DNA of 5,157 nt, from the NCBI GenBank assembly GCA_031278965.1, contig JAITJJ010000121.1, forward strand, positions 1 through 5,157, written 5' to 3'. The translations under genes were made by a program, and so were the position numbers. The notes under the pieces were generated by a model, which was given only the letters and a program-made list of their open reading frames with translations, made no database searches and had not been told where the DNA came from. This document shows, piece by piece, positions 1 to 5,137 of this stretch. Source of the stretch: Deferribacteraceae bacterium (GTDB lineage Bacteria > Chrysiogenota > Deferribacteres > Deferribacterales > JAISNW01). How positions within the stretch are numbered: the first letter of the stretch is position 1; each line of letters opens with the position of its first letter.

Positions 1-1
1 C

Positions 2-97
2 CCTGGAGGGACAAATTCACAAGTGAATATGCGGGACATTATCACAAGTGAATCAGAAGTGAATCAGAAAGATGAAAAAAAACACTTGTCATATTAA
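2..97 (+). CDS. Possible C-terminal tail of an upstream gene (partial)
   Basis: Frame 2 is open from the window edge to a TAA at 95-97 and would encode 31 residues ending in EKKHLSY. The tail is very hydrophilic (KDEKKH), as many protein C-termini are. The tandem 11-bp repeat at 47-68 lies inside it. Frame 1 is also open, but only to a TGA at 49-51, so the choice of frame is uncertain. I recognise no family. An open stretch this short can arise by chance, and the repeats could equally be non-coding regulatory DNA. The sequence left of the window would decide it. Confidence 0.3.
   Translation, partial: PGGTNSQVNMRDIITSESEVNQKDEKKHLSY
19..89. repeat. Cluster of short ACAAGTG / AGTGAATC repeats
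   Basis: ACAAGTG occurs at 19-25 and again at 44-50, exactly 25 bp apart, and its complement CACTTGT is at 83-89. The 11-mer AGTGAATCAGA is repeated head to tail at 47-57 and 58-68, one helical turn apart. The first copy sits in a near-palindrome, ATTCAC-AA-GTGAAT (15-28). The cluster lies just upstream of, and touches, the predicted -35 element of the 491-residue gene, so it could be a regulator-binding array. It could also be a chance repeat in the end of an upstream coding region. Confidence 0.45.
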
Positions 98-114
98 ATG
101 ATAAGGGTTAAATT
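86..114 (+). promoter_or_regulatory. Candidate sigma70-type promoter for the coiled-coil/DUF72 pair
   Basis: TTGTCA (86-91, five of six bases match TTGACA) is followed after 17 bp by TAAATT (109-114, four of six match TATAAT). Transcription would start near 121, leaving a leader of about 55 bases. An imperfect palindrome centred on CTAGCTAG (117-124) lies at the expected start point and could be an operator. A weaker alternative is TTAAAT (108-113) with TATACG (131-136). The assignment rests on hexamer match and spacing only. Confidence 0.35.
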
Positions 115-174
115 ACCTAGCTAGTTGAATTATACGCTTTCAGTAAGTTCTGAATAAAGGTATGGGTTGTAGGG

Positions 175-1650
175 ATGAAAGATCTGTTGTTAAAGCTCAA
201 TCAGCTTTCCAATGTAACTCTTTATGTTTGCAACATGAAGGATAAAAAGATGAATACCGTTCACGACGGGGCAATTTTTGAAGCGGATACCCCCGCATGG
301 ATGCAGTCTTTTGTTACCGGCGACAAGATGATTCTCGTCTTTGAGCAGAAGGGGCAGCGCAAGCAGTATTTCCGCTGGAAACTTGATGATGACACCTATG
401 CGGTAATACTGGACGATACTCAGCATACCTCCTTAAATCTGCTTCTAAACTCCTTTCTTACCGCCATGGGGGAAGGGTTTAAGGTATCTGAGATAATATT
501 GCCGGATCCGTCGCTACCGGATATTAACGTATTGCAGGAAAAAATCGCCCAACTGACCGAAAATCTGGAAACGGAACGCTCCAAATTTGCCGCAGAAGCA
601 GAAGAGGCCGCTAAACGCTACGCAGAAGACCTTGAGGCAAAAATTAGCCAATATGTTGATGAGTTTGAAGCAAAAGCACAGGCGCAGGCGGCAGAATTTG
701 AAGAAGCTATTGCAAGCAAAACCAGAGAAGCAGAGGATGCCTTGGCAGCAAAGTCAAAGGAAGCCGAAGAGACCACTGCCGCCCTCTCCAAAGAACTTGA
801 TGAGCTTAGAAAAGATACCCTTACCCTATCCACCTCAGAAACAACCCTTAAACAAACCGTTGAGGAGCTTGAAAAAGCAGTGGCGGAGCTTAAAGAACAG
901 AATACCGATCAATCAATCCGCTTAAAAGATACTCTGGCAAAAAATCTGGAATTAACCCACCAGATAAACGAGCTTACCGCCGCCGCCCAGAAAGGGATAC
1001 CCATAGCCGCGGACAATGCAAAGGTAAAGGAAGAAAATATCCGCCTTCTTGCACAGGTTCAGGATTGGGAAGAGCGCTTTAAGGAGCTGAACAATAAATA
1101 TACGGTTCTCCAAAGACAGGCTGAGGCGGCAAAAGCAGAGGCTGCTCCAAAATCAGAACAGAGAAAGCCTCTTCAGAAAGCAGAGCCTAAACCCCAACCT
1201 GTTGCAGAGCTTGTTGAAGAAGGTGTTGTGGAGGTTTCCGAGGGCGACAAAAAGTCCACGGAGATACATATACATATAAATCAACCGACTCCTCCGGCGG
1301 AAGCTAAACCCGAATCTGTAAATAGCGAGAGAGTAGGGAAAAAAGAGAGCGAGGTTTCCCATCCATCCACCGTCAAGAGTTCCCCATCGTCTCAGCATAT
1401 GCAATCTGCCAAGGAAAACCGCGGGCTTGTGGAAGTTGTGCAGGCTCTCACAGCCATAATTACATCCGGGGATGCAAGCCATATAAACCTTACTAAGCTA
1501 TCGCAATTTGTTTCCGTTCCTTCAAAATCAGATCTGGAACGCAACCCTGCCGCTGTAAAAACCGTAATAGCAAAACTGCTTGGCATGGAGCGCAGCGGGC
1601 AGTTTACCCCCGATCAGATTGCTAAGTTGAAAGAAGCCGTGTTGCAGTAG
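175..1650 (+). CDS. Uncharacterised cytoplasmic coiled-coil protein, 491 aa
   Basis: I do not recognise this gene. Residues 1-108 look like a small alpha/beta domain: an N-terminal helix, strands such as VTLYVC and KMILVF, then the helix LNLLLNSFLTAMG. Residues about 115-325 are Glu/Lys/Ala-rich heptad-like sequence typical of a long coiled coil. Residues about 325-410 form a Pro/Lys/Glu/Ser-rich linker interrupted by an alternating strand, IHIHIN (364-369). Residues about 415-491 are again compact and helical (VVQALTAIITSG, KTVIAKLLGM, IAKLKEAVLQ). No signal peptide or membrane segment is visible, so a cytoplasmic scaffold or oligomer is likely. The ATG at 175 is the only usual start codon after the in-frame stop at 151-153. 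It lacks a well-spaced Shine-Dalgarno; AGGG directly abuts it. The stop is one base before the DUF72 gene, implying one operon. Function is unknown. Generic similarity to SMC-like or myosin-like coiled coils should not be read as homology. Confidence 0.85.
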   Translation: MKDLLLKLNQLSNVTLYVCNMKDKKMNTVHDGAIFEADTPAWMQSFVTGDKMILVFEQKGQRKQYFRWKLDDDTYAVILDDTQHTSLNLLLNSFLTAMGEGFKVSEIILPDPSLPDINVLQEKIAQLTENLETERSKFAAEAEEAAKRYAEDLEAKISQYVDEFEAKAQAQAAEFEEAIASKTREAEDALAAKSKEAEETTAALSKELDELRKDTLTLSTSETTLKQTVEELEKAVAELKEQNTDQSIRLKDTLAKNLELTHQINELTAAAQKGIPIAADNAKVKEENIRLLAQVQDWEERFKELNNKYTVLQRQAEAAKAEAAPKSEQRKPLQKAEPKPQPVAELVEEGVVEVSEGDKKSTEIHIHINQPTPPAEAKPESVNSERVGKKESEVSHPSTVKSSPSSQHMQSAKENRGLVEVVQALTAIITSGDASHINLTKLSQFVSVPSKSDLERNPAAVKTVIAKLLGMERSGQFTPDQIAKLKEAVLQ

Positions 1651-1651
1651 G

Positions 1652-2461
1652 ATGCTTCTAAACGATACGCCGGTTTATATCGGAACCAGCGGCTATAATT
1701 ATGAAGATTGGAAGGGAAGGTTTGCCCCAAAGGGGATCACCAACTACGATATGCTCTCCTACTATGCCGAACAGGGCCTTAACTTTCTGGAGCTTGCGTT
1801 TACTTTTTACCGATTCCCCGAAAGAGATAAGATAGAGCATATCCTGCACCGCACTAACGGCAAGGTACGCTTTTCTGTCCGCATCCCCAAAGTCATAATG
1901 CACCACCCCAGCGACAAAAAGGTTATTAATGAATTTTTAAAGGGATTGTCGCCCATGATAGACGCAGGGCTCTTGGAATCCTTTTTTGCGGATTTTCTCC
2001 CCGCCTTTGTGTCCAGCAAAGCTAACTATCAGCACATCCTTGCTTTAAGAAATGCTTTTAAAGGGAACTCTCTCTTCATAGAACTCCAGAGCAGAACTTG
2101 GTATAAGGAAAAAACCTTTGATTTCTTTCGGGAAAACAACATCGGTCTTACAACCATAGATATGCCTGATATTAAAGGGACAGCTCCTTATTATCCGACT
2201 GCTGTCAATTATTATCAATATTATAAACTCTATGGGCGCAGCCCAAAATGGATTGCAGGCGCCGACAAATTCCTTGATTACTCCTATTCTGACAGAGAGT
2301 TGGCAAAAATCTTGCGGGATGCCTTAAGCGGTTCGGTTACGGCAAAGGCTATAATAATTATTTTCGCTAACGTGGCCGAAGGATATGCGCCGCAAAACGC
2401 CCTGAAATTAAAAGGGATGATTGAAGGCAGACATAACGGTAGCGGGCGGCCTTCAGAATAA
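1652..2461 (+). CDS. DUF72 (YecE-like) family protein, 269 aa
   Basis: DUF72 proteins are TIM-barrel-like cytoplasmic proteins of unknown biochemical role, and this one has the expected length. Hallmarks appear in order: IGTSGYNYEDWKGRF (10-24) for the usual GTSGWxYxxWxGxFYP; FLELAFTFYRFP (45-56) for the VExNxTFYRxP strand with its Glu; FSVRIPKVIMHH (74-85) for FxxKxPxxITH; FIELQSRTWY (142-151) for the P(V/I)E(F/L)RxxSW strand with Glu and Trp; TTIDMPD (167-173); YKLYGR (191-196) for the RxHGR strand; LDYSYSDREL (208-217); and IIIIFANVAEGYAPQNA (234-250) for the terminal FNNxxxGxAxxNA. Some positions differ: SFFADFLPAF (110-119) replaces the common LxQxPPxF, and FAN replaces FNN. The ATG follows the upstream TAG by one base with no proper Shine-Dalgarno, so coupled translation is likely. 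The family call is firm; the function is not known. Confidence 0.93.
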   Translation: MLLNDTPVYIGTSGYNYEDWKGRFAPKGITNYDMLSYYAEQGLNFLELAFTFYRFPERDKIEHILHRTNGKVRFSVRIPKVIMHHPSDKKVINEFLKGLSPMIDAGLLESFFADFLPAFVSSKANYQHILALRNAFKGNSLFIELQSRTWYKEKTFDFFRENNIGLTTIDMPDIKGTAPYYPTAVNYYQYYKLYGRSPKWIAGADKFLDYSYSDRELAKILRDALSGSVTAKAIIIIFANVAEGYAPQNALKLKGMIEGRHNGSGRPSE

Positions 2462-2467
2462 AATCTG

Positions 2468-2500
2468 CTAATGCGGAATAGACGGAAGCATTCGCATTAG
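2468..2500 (+). other. Hairpin after the DUF72 gene (possible transcript end or processing site)
   Basis: CTAATGCG (2468-2475) pairs perfectly with CGCATTAG (2493-2500). With one bulged G the stem extends by AAT/ATT to 11 bp around a 10-base loop. It begins seven bases after the DUF72 stop. No immediate T-run follows (the first T6 run is about 30 bases on), so a classical intrinsic terminator is doubtful. A 3'-end stabilising or processing hairpin fits better. Its arms match those of the hairpin at 3661-3692. Confidence 0.55.
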
Positions 2501-2577
2501 GGATTCATATTCCCAAACCATTGCCTCATTTTTTGACACCGCCTCCTTTACATTTTTTTACACAATTATTTTTTAGC

Positions 2578-2592
2578 TGAAAAGCCTTTTCA
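2578..2592. promoter_or_regulatory. Perfect inverted repeat TGAAAAG-C-CTTTTCA, operator-like
   Basis: Two 7-bp arms flank a single central base. This suits a dimeric DNA-binding protein better than an RNA hairpin, although a six-pair hairpin with a three-base loop followed by ATTTTTAT (2593-2600) could act as a weak terminator for the upstream pair. Its centre lies about 50 bp upstream of the -35 element proposed for the rhodanese gene, a position compatible with an activator site. No known regulator's consensus is matched with confidence. Confidence 0.35.
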
Positions 2593-2633
2593 ATTTTTAT
2601 CCCTCAAAAGCCCGTAAAATAACCTTTTTTACC

Positions 2634-2661
2634 TTGACCATCAATGATTTGGTGCTAAGTT
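2634..2661 (+). promoter_or_regulatory. Promoter of the rhodanese/YeeE pair, extended -10
   Basis: TTGACC (2634-2639, five of six match) is separated by 16 bp from TAAGTT (2656-2661), which is preceded by TG one base upstream (TGCTAAGTT), an extended -10 arrangement. Transcription would start near 2668 and give a leader of about 26 bases ending in a strong Shine-Dalgarno. The good fit between start point, ribosome-binding site and ATG supports the call, which rests on motif matching alone. Confidence 0.5.
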
Positions 2662-2683
2662 TGCATGAACACATACAGATTAT

Positions 2684-2688
2684 GGAGG
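2684..2688 (+). promoter_or_regulatory. Strong Shine-Dalgarno GGAGG fixing the start at 2694
   Basis: GGAGG stands five bases before the ATG at 2694. The reading frame is open further upstream to a TTG at 2634, but that triplet is part of the proposed -35 element and would add 20 residues in front of an otherwise well-formed signal peptide. The ATG is therefore the better start. It is the only strong, well-spaced ribosome-binding site among the four genes. Confidence 0.8.
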
Positions 2689-2693
2689 AAATT

Positions 2694-3641
2694 ATGAAAC
2701 GTCTTTTATTCAGTGCGAAAGTCCTTTTGCAGGCGGCGGTTATAACCGTATTGCTGGCTTTCAGCGCACTTGCGGCGGCTCCAGAAGGACCGCTTGTTAC
2801 CACCGATTGGCTTGCCAAGAACCTTAAAGACAGCAAGCTCCGCATTATCGAAGTGAGCGTAAATCCTGGCGTTTATGAACGCGGACATATCCCGGGCGCC
2901 GTCAATTTCTCATGGCATTCCGATCTGAACGACAAGGTGAAGCGTGATATCGTGAGCCGCTCTGACTTTGAAAAACTCCTTTCCAACGCAGGGGTGGCAA
3001 ACGACACAACGGTGATCCTTTACGGTGATACAAACAATTGGTTTGCCGCTTGGGGCGCTTGGGGCGCGTGGGTATTTGATATTTACGGCGTAAAAAACGT
3101 TAAGCTCCTTGACGGAGGGCGTGTAAAGTGGGAGAAAGAGAACCGCCCGCTTGACAACCGCGTCCCCGAATACAAGGCCGCCAATTACAAAGTATCCTCA
3201 ATTAATAACGCTCTTCGTGCTCGCTTATCCGATGTAGTCGGCGTTGCAAACGGAGACGGGAAAGCGCAGCTTCTTGATATCCGTTCCAGCGATGAATATG
3301 AAGGGAAGGTATTTGCCCCGGCAGGGATCCAAGAACTCAGCATCCGTGCAGGGCATGTGCCAGGGGCTGTAAATGTGCCTTGGGGGAGAGCGGTAAATGA
3401 AGACGGCACTTTCAAGAGCAAAGCTGAACTTCAAGCGCTCTATTCAAGCGCAGGCGTTGACGGCAAGCTGCCTGTCATTGCTTACTGCCGTATAGGTGAA
3501 CGTTCCAGTCACACTTGGTTTGCATTGTCTAAAATATTAGGCTACCAAGCTAAGAATTATGACGGTTCTTGGACGGAATACGGTAATTCTGTTGGGGTTC
3601 CTATTGAAAACCCTGCGGGCACCATTTGGGCAGCAAAATAA
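2694..3641 (+). CDS. Exported tandem-rhodanese thiosulfate sulfurtransferase, 315 aa
   Basis: The protein moves sulfane sulfur from a donor such as thiosulfate to a thiophilic acceptor through a cysteine persulfide. Residues 1-27 form a signal peptide: MKR, then a hydrophobic core, with a likely AxA cut after SALA (24-27). There is no lipobox cysteine, so a soluble periplasmic or exported product is expected. The first rhodanese domain spans about 33-155, with GHIPGAVNF (64-72) and an inactive loop in which Asp112 (YGDTNNW) stands where the catalytic Cys would be. The second spans about 190-305, with LLDIRSSDEY, GHVPGAVNVPW (220-230) and the active loop YCRIGERSSHTWF, catalytic Cys265, which is the only cysteine in the protein. 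An inactive first domain and active second domain is the normal two-domain TST/SseA layout. The CRxGERSS loop resembles thiosulfate sulfurtransferases more than mercaptopyruvate enzymes (usually CGSGxxA). It has its own promoter and is followed by a YeeE/YedE transporter gene. Donor and acceptor in vivo are unknown. Confidence 0.93.
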   Translation: MKRLLFSAKVLLQAAVITVLLAFSALAAAPEGPLVTTDWLAKNLKDSKLRIIEVSVNPGVYERGHIPGAVNFSWHSDLNDKVKRDIVSRSDFEKLLSNAGVANDTTVILYGDTNNWFAAWGAWGAWVFDIYGVKNVKLLDGGRVKWEKENRPLDNRVPEYKAANYKVSSINNALRARLSDVVGVANGDGKAQLLDIRSSDEYEGKVFAPAGIQELSIRAGHVPGAVNVPWGRAVNEDGTFKSKAELQALYSSAGVDGKLPVIAYCRIGERSSHTWFALSKILGYQAKNYDGSWTEYGNSVGVPIENPAGTIWAAK

Positions 3642-3660
3642 GCTCATTACGGAAAAAAGA

Positions 3661-3692
3661 TTAATGCGAGGGCGGCTTTGCTCCCGCATTAA
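3661..3692. other. Strong hairpin between the rhodanese and transporter genes
   Basis: TTAATGCG (3661-3668) pairs with CGCATTAA (3685-3692). Inside, after one A-C mismatch, about five further pairs (two of them G-T) close a four-base loop. On the + strand it is followed by AAAACC, not T, so full termination of the operon is unlikely. Read on the - strand it is followed by TCTTTTTTCC, which would suit a leftward terminator, but no - strand gene is seen nearby. Partial attenuation, mRNA processing or differential stability between the two genes are reasonable alternatives. Confidence 0.6.
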
Positions 3693-3716
3693 AACCTCTT
3701 CGATAAAAAATACTCT

Positions 3717-4904
3717 ATGTCTTGGCAGAAGAAAACCGCACCGATTTTAATAATCGCTTCCCTTGCTTTCGCCTATTGCCTAAGTTTTGCGGAGGGAGGA
3801 CGGACAACTTCATTTGCGTTCGTTATCGGCTTATCTTTCGGTTTTGTTATGAAAAAAAGCCGCTTCTGCTTTTTTTGCCACTTTAGAGATTATATTGAGG
3901 ATAAAAACCCCAACGGGGTATTATCCGTTATTTTAGCGCTTGCGATTGGTCTTATAGGCTATACCGTTGTGATGGCAAGCTGGCTTCCGGCACCTACTCC
4001 GCATAGCCTCCCGCCGGATATTCATATAGGCCCTGTAAGCGAAGTCCTTCTCTTTGCGGGGATGATCTTCGGAGCGGGGATGGTCCTTTCAAGATCGTGT
4101 GTTTCCGCACACCTGTACCATTTAAGCGAAGGGCTGGCCGGTTCTCTCTTTGCTCTGATAGGGGCCGCCGTAGGTCTTTTTCTCGGTTTTAACGCTTGGA
4201 ACACCCTTTATAGCATCCGCATTTCCGAATCTCCTATAATATGGATCCCCGCATATCTCGGTTATGCCCCCGCCCTGCTCTTACAACTTGCGGTTTTAGG
4301 CACCGCGGCAACTCTGGTATGGAAATTCTCAGTCGGGCATGCGGACGGGAAATTCAAAAGCAAATCCGCCGCCGCTTTCAAAGAGCTATACGATCGATTT
4401 TTTTCACAGAGTTGGAGTTATTATCTTGGCGGGGCAATAATAGGGATACTTGCTTTTTTAATAGTCATCCGGACAAAACCGCTGGGAGTTACCGCAACAA
4501 TCGCCTCCTGGGTCCGCTCGTTCAGCGGAAATTACGGTTTGATCCCTTCGCGCTTAAACGGTTTGGACGGTTTTGCCGGGTGCGGTTCCCTTCCGTTAAA
4601 TTTTTGGTTAAATACCGATTCTCTCTTACTGTTAGGTTTGATATCAGGTTCTTTTGCCGCCTCTTTCGGTGAAGACGGTTTTAAGCTAAGAATACCGCGC
4701 CTTAAACGTGTTGTATTGAATTTAATCGGCGGGGTTTTTCTTGGCTTCGGGGCTATGACAGCCCTAGGATGCACTATCGGGACCCTTCTCAGCGGGATTC
4801 AAGCTGGCGCCTTGAGCGGTTGGATTTTTGCTCTTGGAATCCTTATCTCTGTTTGGAGCGGACTAAAACTAAAAAAGAGGCTAACCCGCGGCAAACCTCT
4901 CTGA
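3717..4904 (+). CDS. YeeE/YedE-family sulfur-compound transporter, 395 aa
   Basis: This is an integral inner-membrane protein of the YeeE/YedE family; the characterised YeeE (TsuA) members import thiosulfate through a line of conserved cysteines. Hydrophobic segments lie at about 8-24, 31-47, 67-90, 105-126, 138-158, 174-201, 235-251, 299-316, 332-350 and 353-381, roughly ten helices. Family motifs are SRFCFFCHFRD (48-58), SRSCVSAHLYHLSEG (125-139) for the usual GxGCxSGxLYRxGEG, and ALGCTIGTLLSGIQAGALSGW (349-369), the best-preserved signature. Cysteines are 21, 51, 54, 128, 289 and 352; 51, 128 and 352 sit in the family motifs. C54 and C289 (GFAGCGS) may be special to this subgroup. The ATG is the only usual start after the in-frame stop at 3690-3692 and has no visible Shine-Dalgarno. 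The gene lies 75 bp after the rhodanese gene, probably cotranscribed, pointing to linked sulfur uptake. No TusA/YeeD-like domain is fused or adjacent. The substrate could be thiosulfate, polysulfide or another sulfur or selenium species. Confidence 0.88.
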   Translation: MSWQKKTAPILIIASLAFAYCLSFAEGGRTTSFAFVIGLSFGFVMKKSRFCFFCHFRDYIEDKNPNGVLSVILALAIGLIGYTVVMASWLPAPTPHSLPPDIHIGPVSEVLLFAGMIFGAGMVLSRSCVSAHLYHLSEGLAGSLFALIGAAVGLFLGFNAWNTLYSIRISESPIIWIPAYLGYAPALLLQLAVLGTAATLVWKFSVGHADGKFKSKSAAAFKELYDRFFSQSWSYYLGGAIIGILAFLIVIRTKPLGVTATIASWVRSFSGNYGLIPSRLNGLDGFAGCGSLPLNFWLNTDSLLLLGLISGSFAASFGEDGFKLRIPRLKRVVLNLIGGVFLGFGAMTALGCTIGTLLSGIQAGALSGWIFALGILISVWSGLKLKKRLTRGKPL

Positions 4905-4975
4905 ATTTATGATTTTGGGATTCTGCCTTGGCGTTGTTCTTTTTTCGGCGATAAAACCCGTTGTGCCGCTCTTTC

Positions 4976-4996
4976 AGAGCAGGTTTCTGCTCTTTT
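4976..4996 (+). terminator. Intrinsic terminator of the rhodanese/YeeE operon
   Basis: AGAGCAG (4976-4982) and CTGCTCT (4987-4993) form a perfect 7-bp stem around the loop GTTT, and the 3' side ends in four T (4993-4996). It stands about 70 bases after the transporter stop on the correct strand. The T-tract is short, so efficiency may be modest. GCTCT at 4968-4972 can pair with AGAGC (4976-4980) and would compete with the terminator stem. Confidence 0.65.
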
Positions 4997-5137
4997 AAGG
5001 TGTCGCTTTTGAACATTCATTTTTACGCCCCCCCCTTATAGCGGTTTTTTTATTTCGTATACTATAATGGAAGGCAAGAAAACCCATCATCGGAATTAGA
5101 AGAATATAGCAAAGATTTGATAATGCCGCTCTAAATC

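Noticed and set aside
587..925. 112-codon + strand frame rich in Lys, Gln and Pro inside the coiled-coil gene
   Set aside because: It is an out-of-frame shadow of the Glu/Lys/Ala-rich coiled-coil codons, with biased composition and no start signal.
2634..2644. TTGACCATCAA as an FNR/CRP-type site
   Set aside because: The arms TTGA and TCAA are only three bases apart, against the longer spacing of TTGAT-N4-ATCAA, and the segment is better explained as the -35 hexamer.
2634..2693. Upstream TTG start adding 20 residues to the rhodanese
   Set aside because: TTG lies in the likely -35 hexamer and has no ribosome-binding site, and the extra residues would precede a complete signal peptide. The ATG at 2694 with GGAGG is better.
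3027..3029. Missing catalytic Cys in the first rhodanese domain (Asp112) as a damaged enzyme
   Set aside because: An inactive N-terminal domain is normal for two-domain thiosulfate sulfurtransferases; the second domain has an intact CRIGERSS loop.
3867..3881. CFFCH in the transporter read as a CxxCH haem c site
   Set aside because: The motif lies at a membrane segment within a conserved family motif whose first Cys has another role, and there are no other cytochrome features. A haem site is very unlikely.
4241..4672. 143-codon + strand frame inside the transporter gene
   Set aside because: It overlaps a well-supported membrane-protein frame, is Arg/Phe/Cys-rich as expected from frame shift of hydrophobic codons, and has no family motif.
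4909..4998. 29-codon hydrophobic + strand frame just after the transporter (begins MILGFCLGVV)
   Set aside because: It starts only four bases after the transporter stop and could encode one membrane segment, but it has no Shine-Dalgarno, runs into the terminator stem and matches no family I know. Chance is the simpler explanation.
4907..5020. 37-codon basic - strand frame (begins MNVQKRHLKR) preceded by a G8 tract
   Set aside because: The G-run is well spaced as a ribosome-binding site, but the frame overlaps the + strand terminator, is low in hydrophobic residues and resembles no known protein. Kept only as part of the C8-run finding.
4964..5132. TGCCGCTCT 9-mer at 4964-4972 and 5124-5132
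   Set aside because: A single 9-base match within about 250 bases is not rare by chance, and the flanks do not match.
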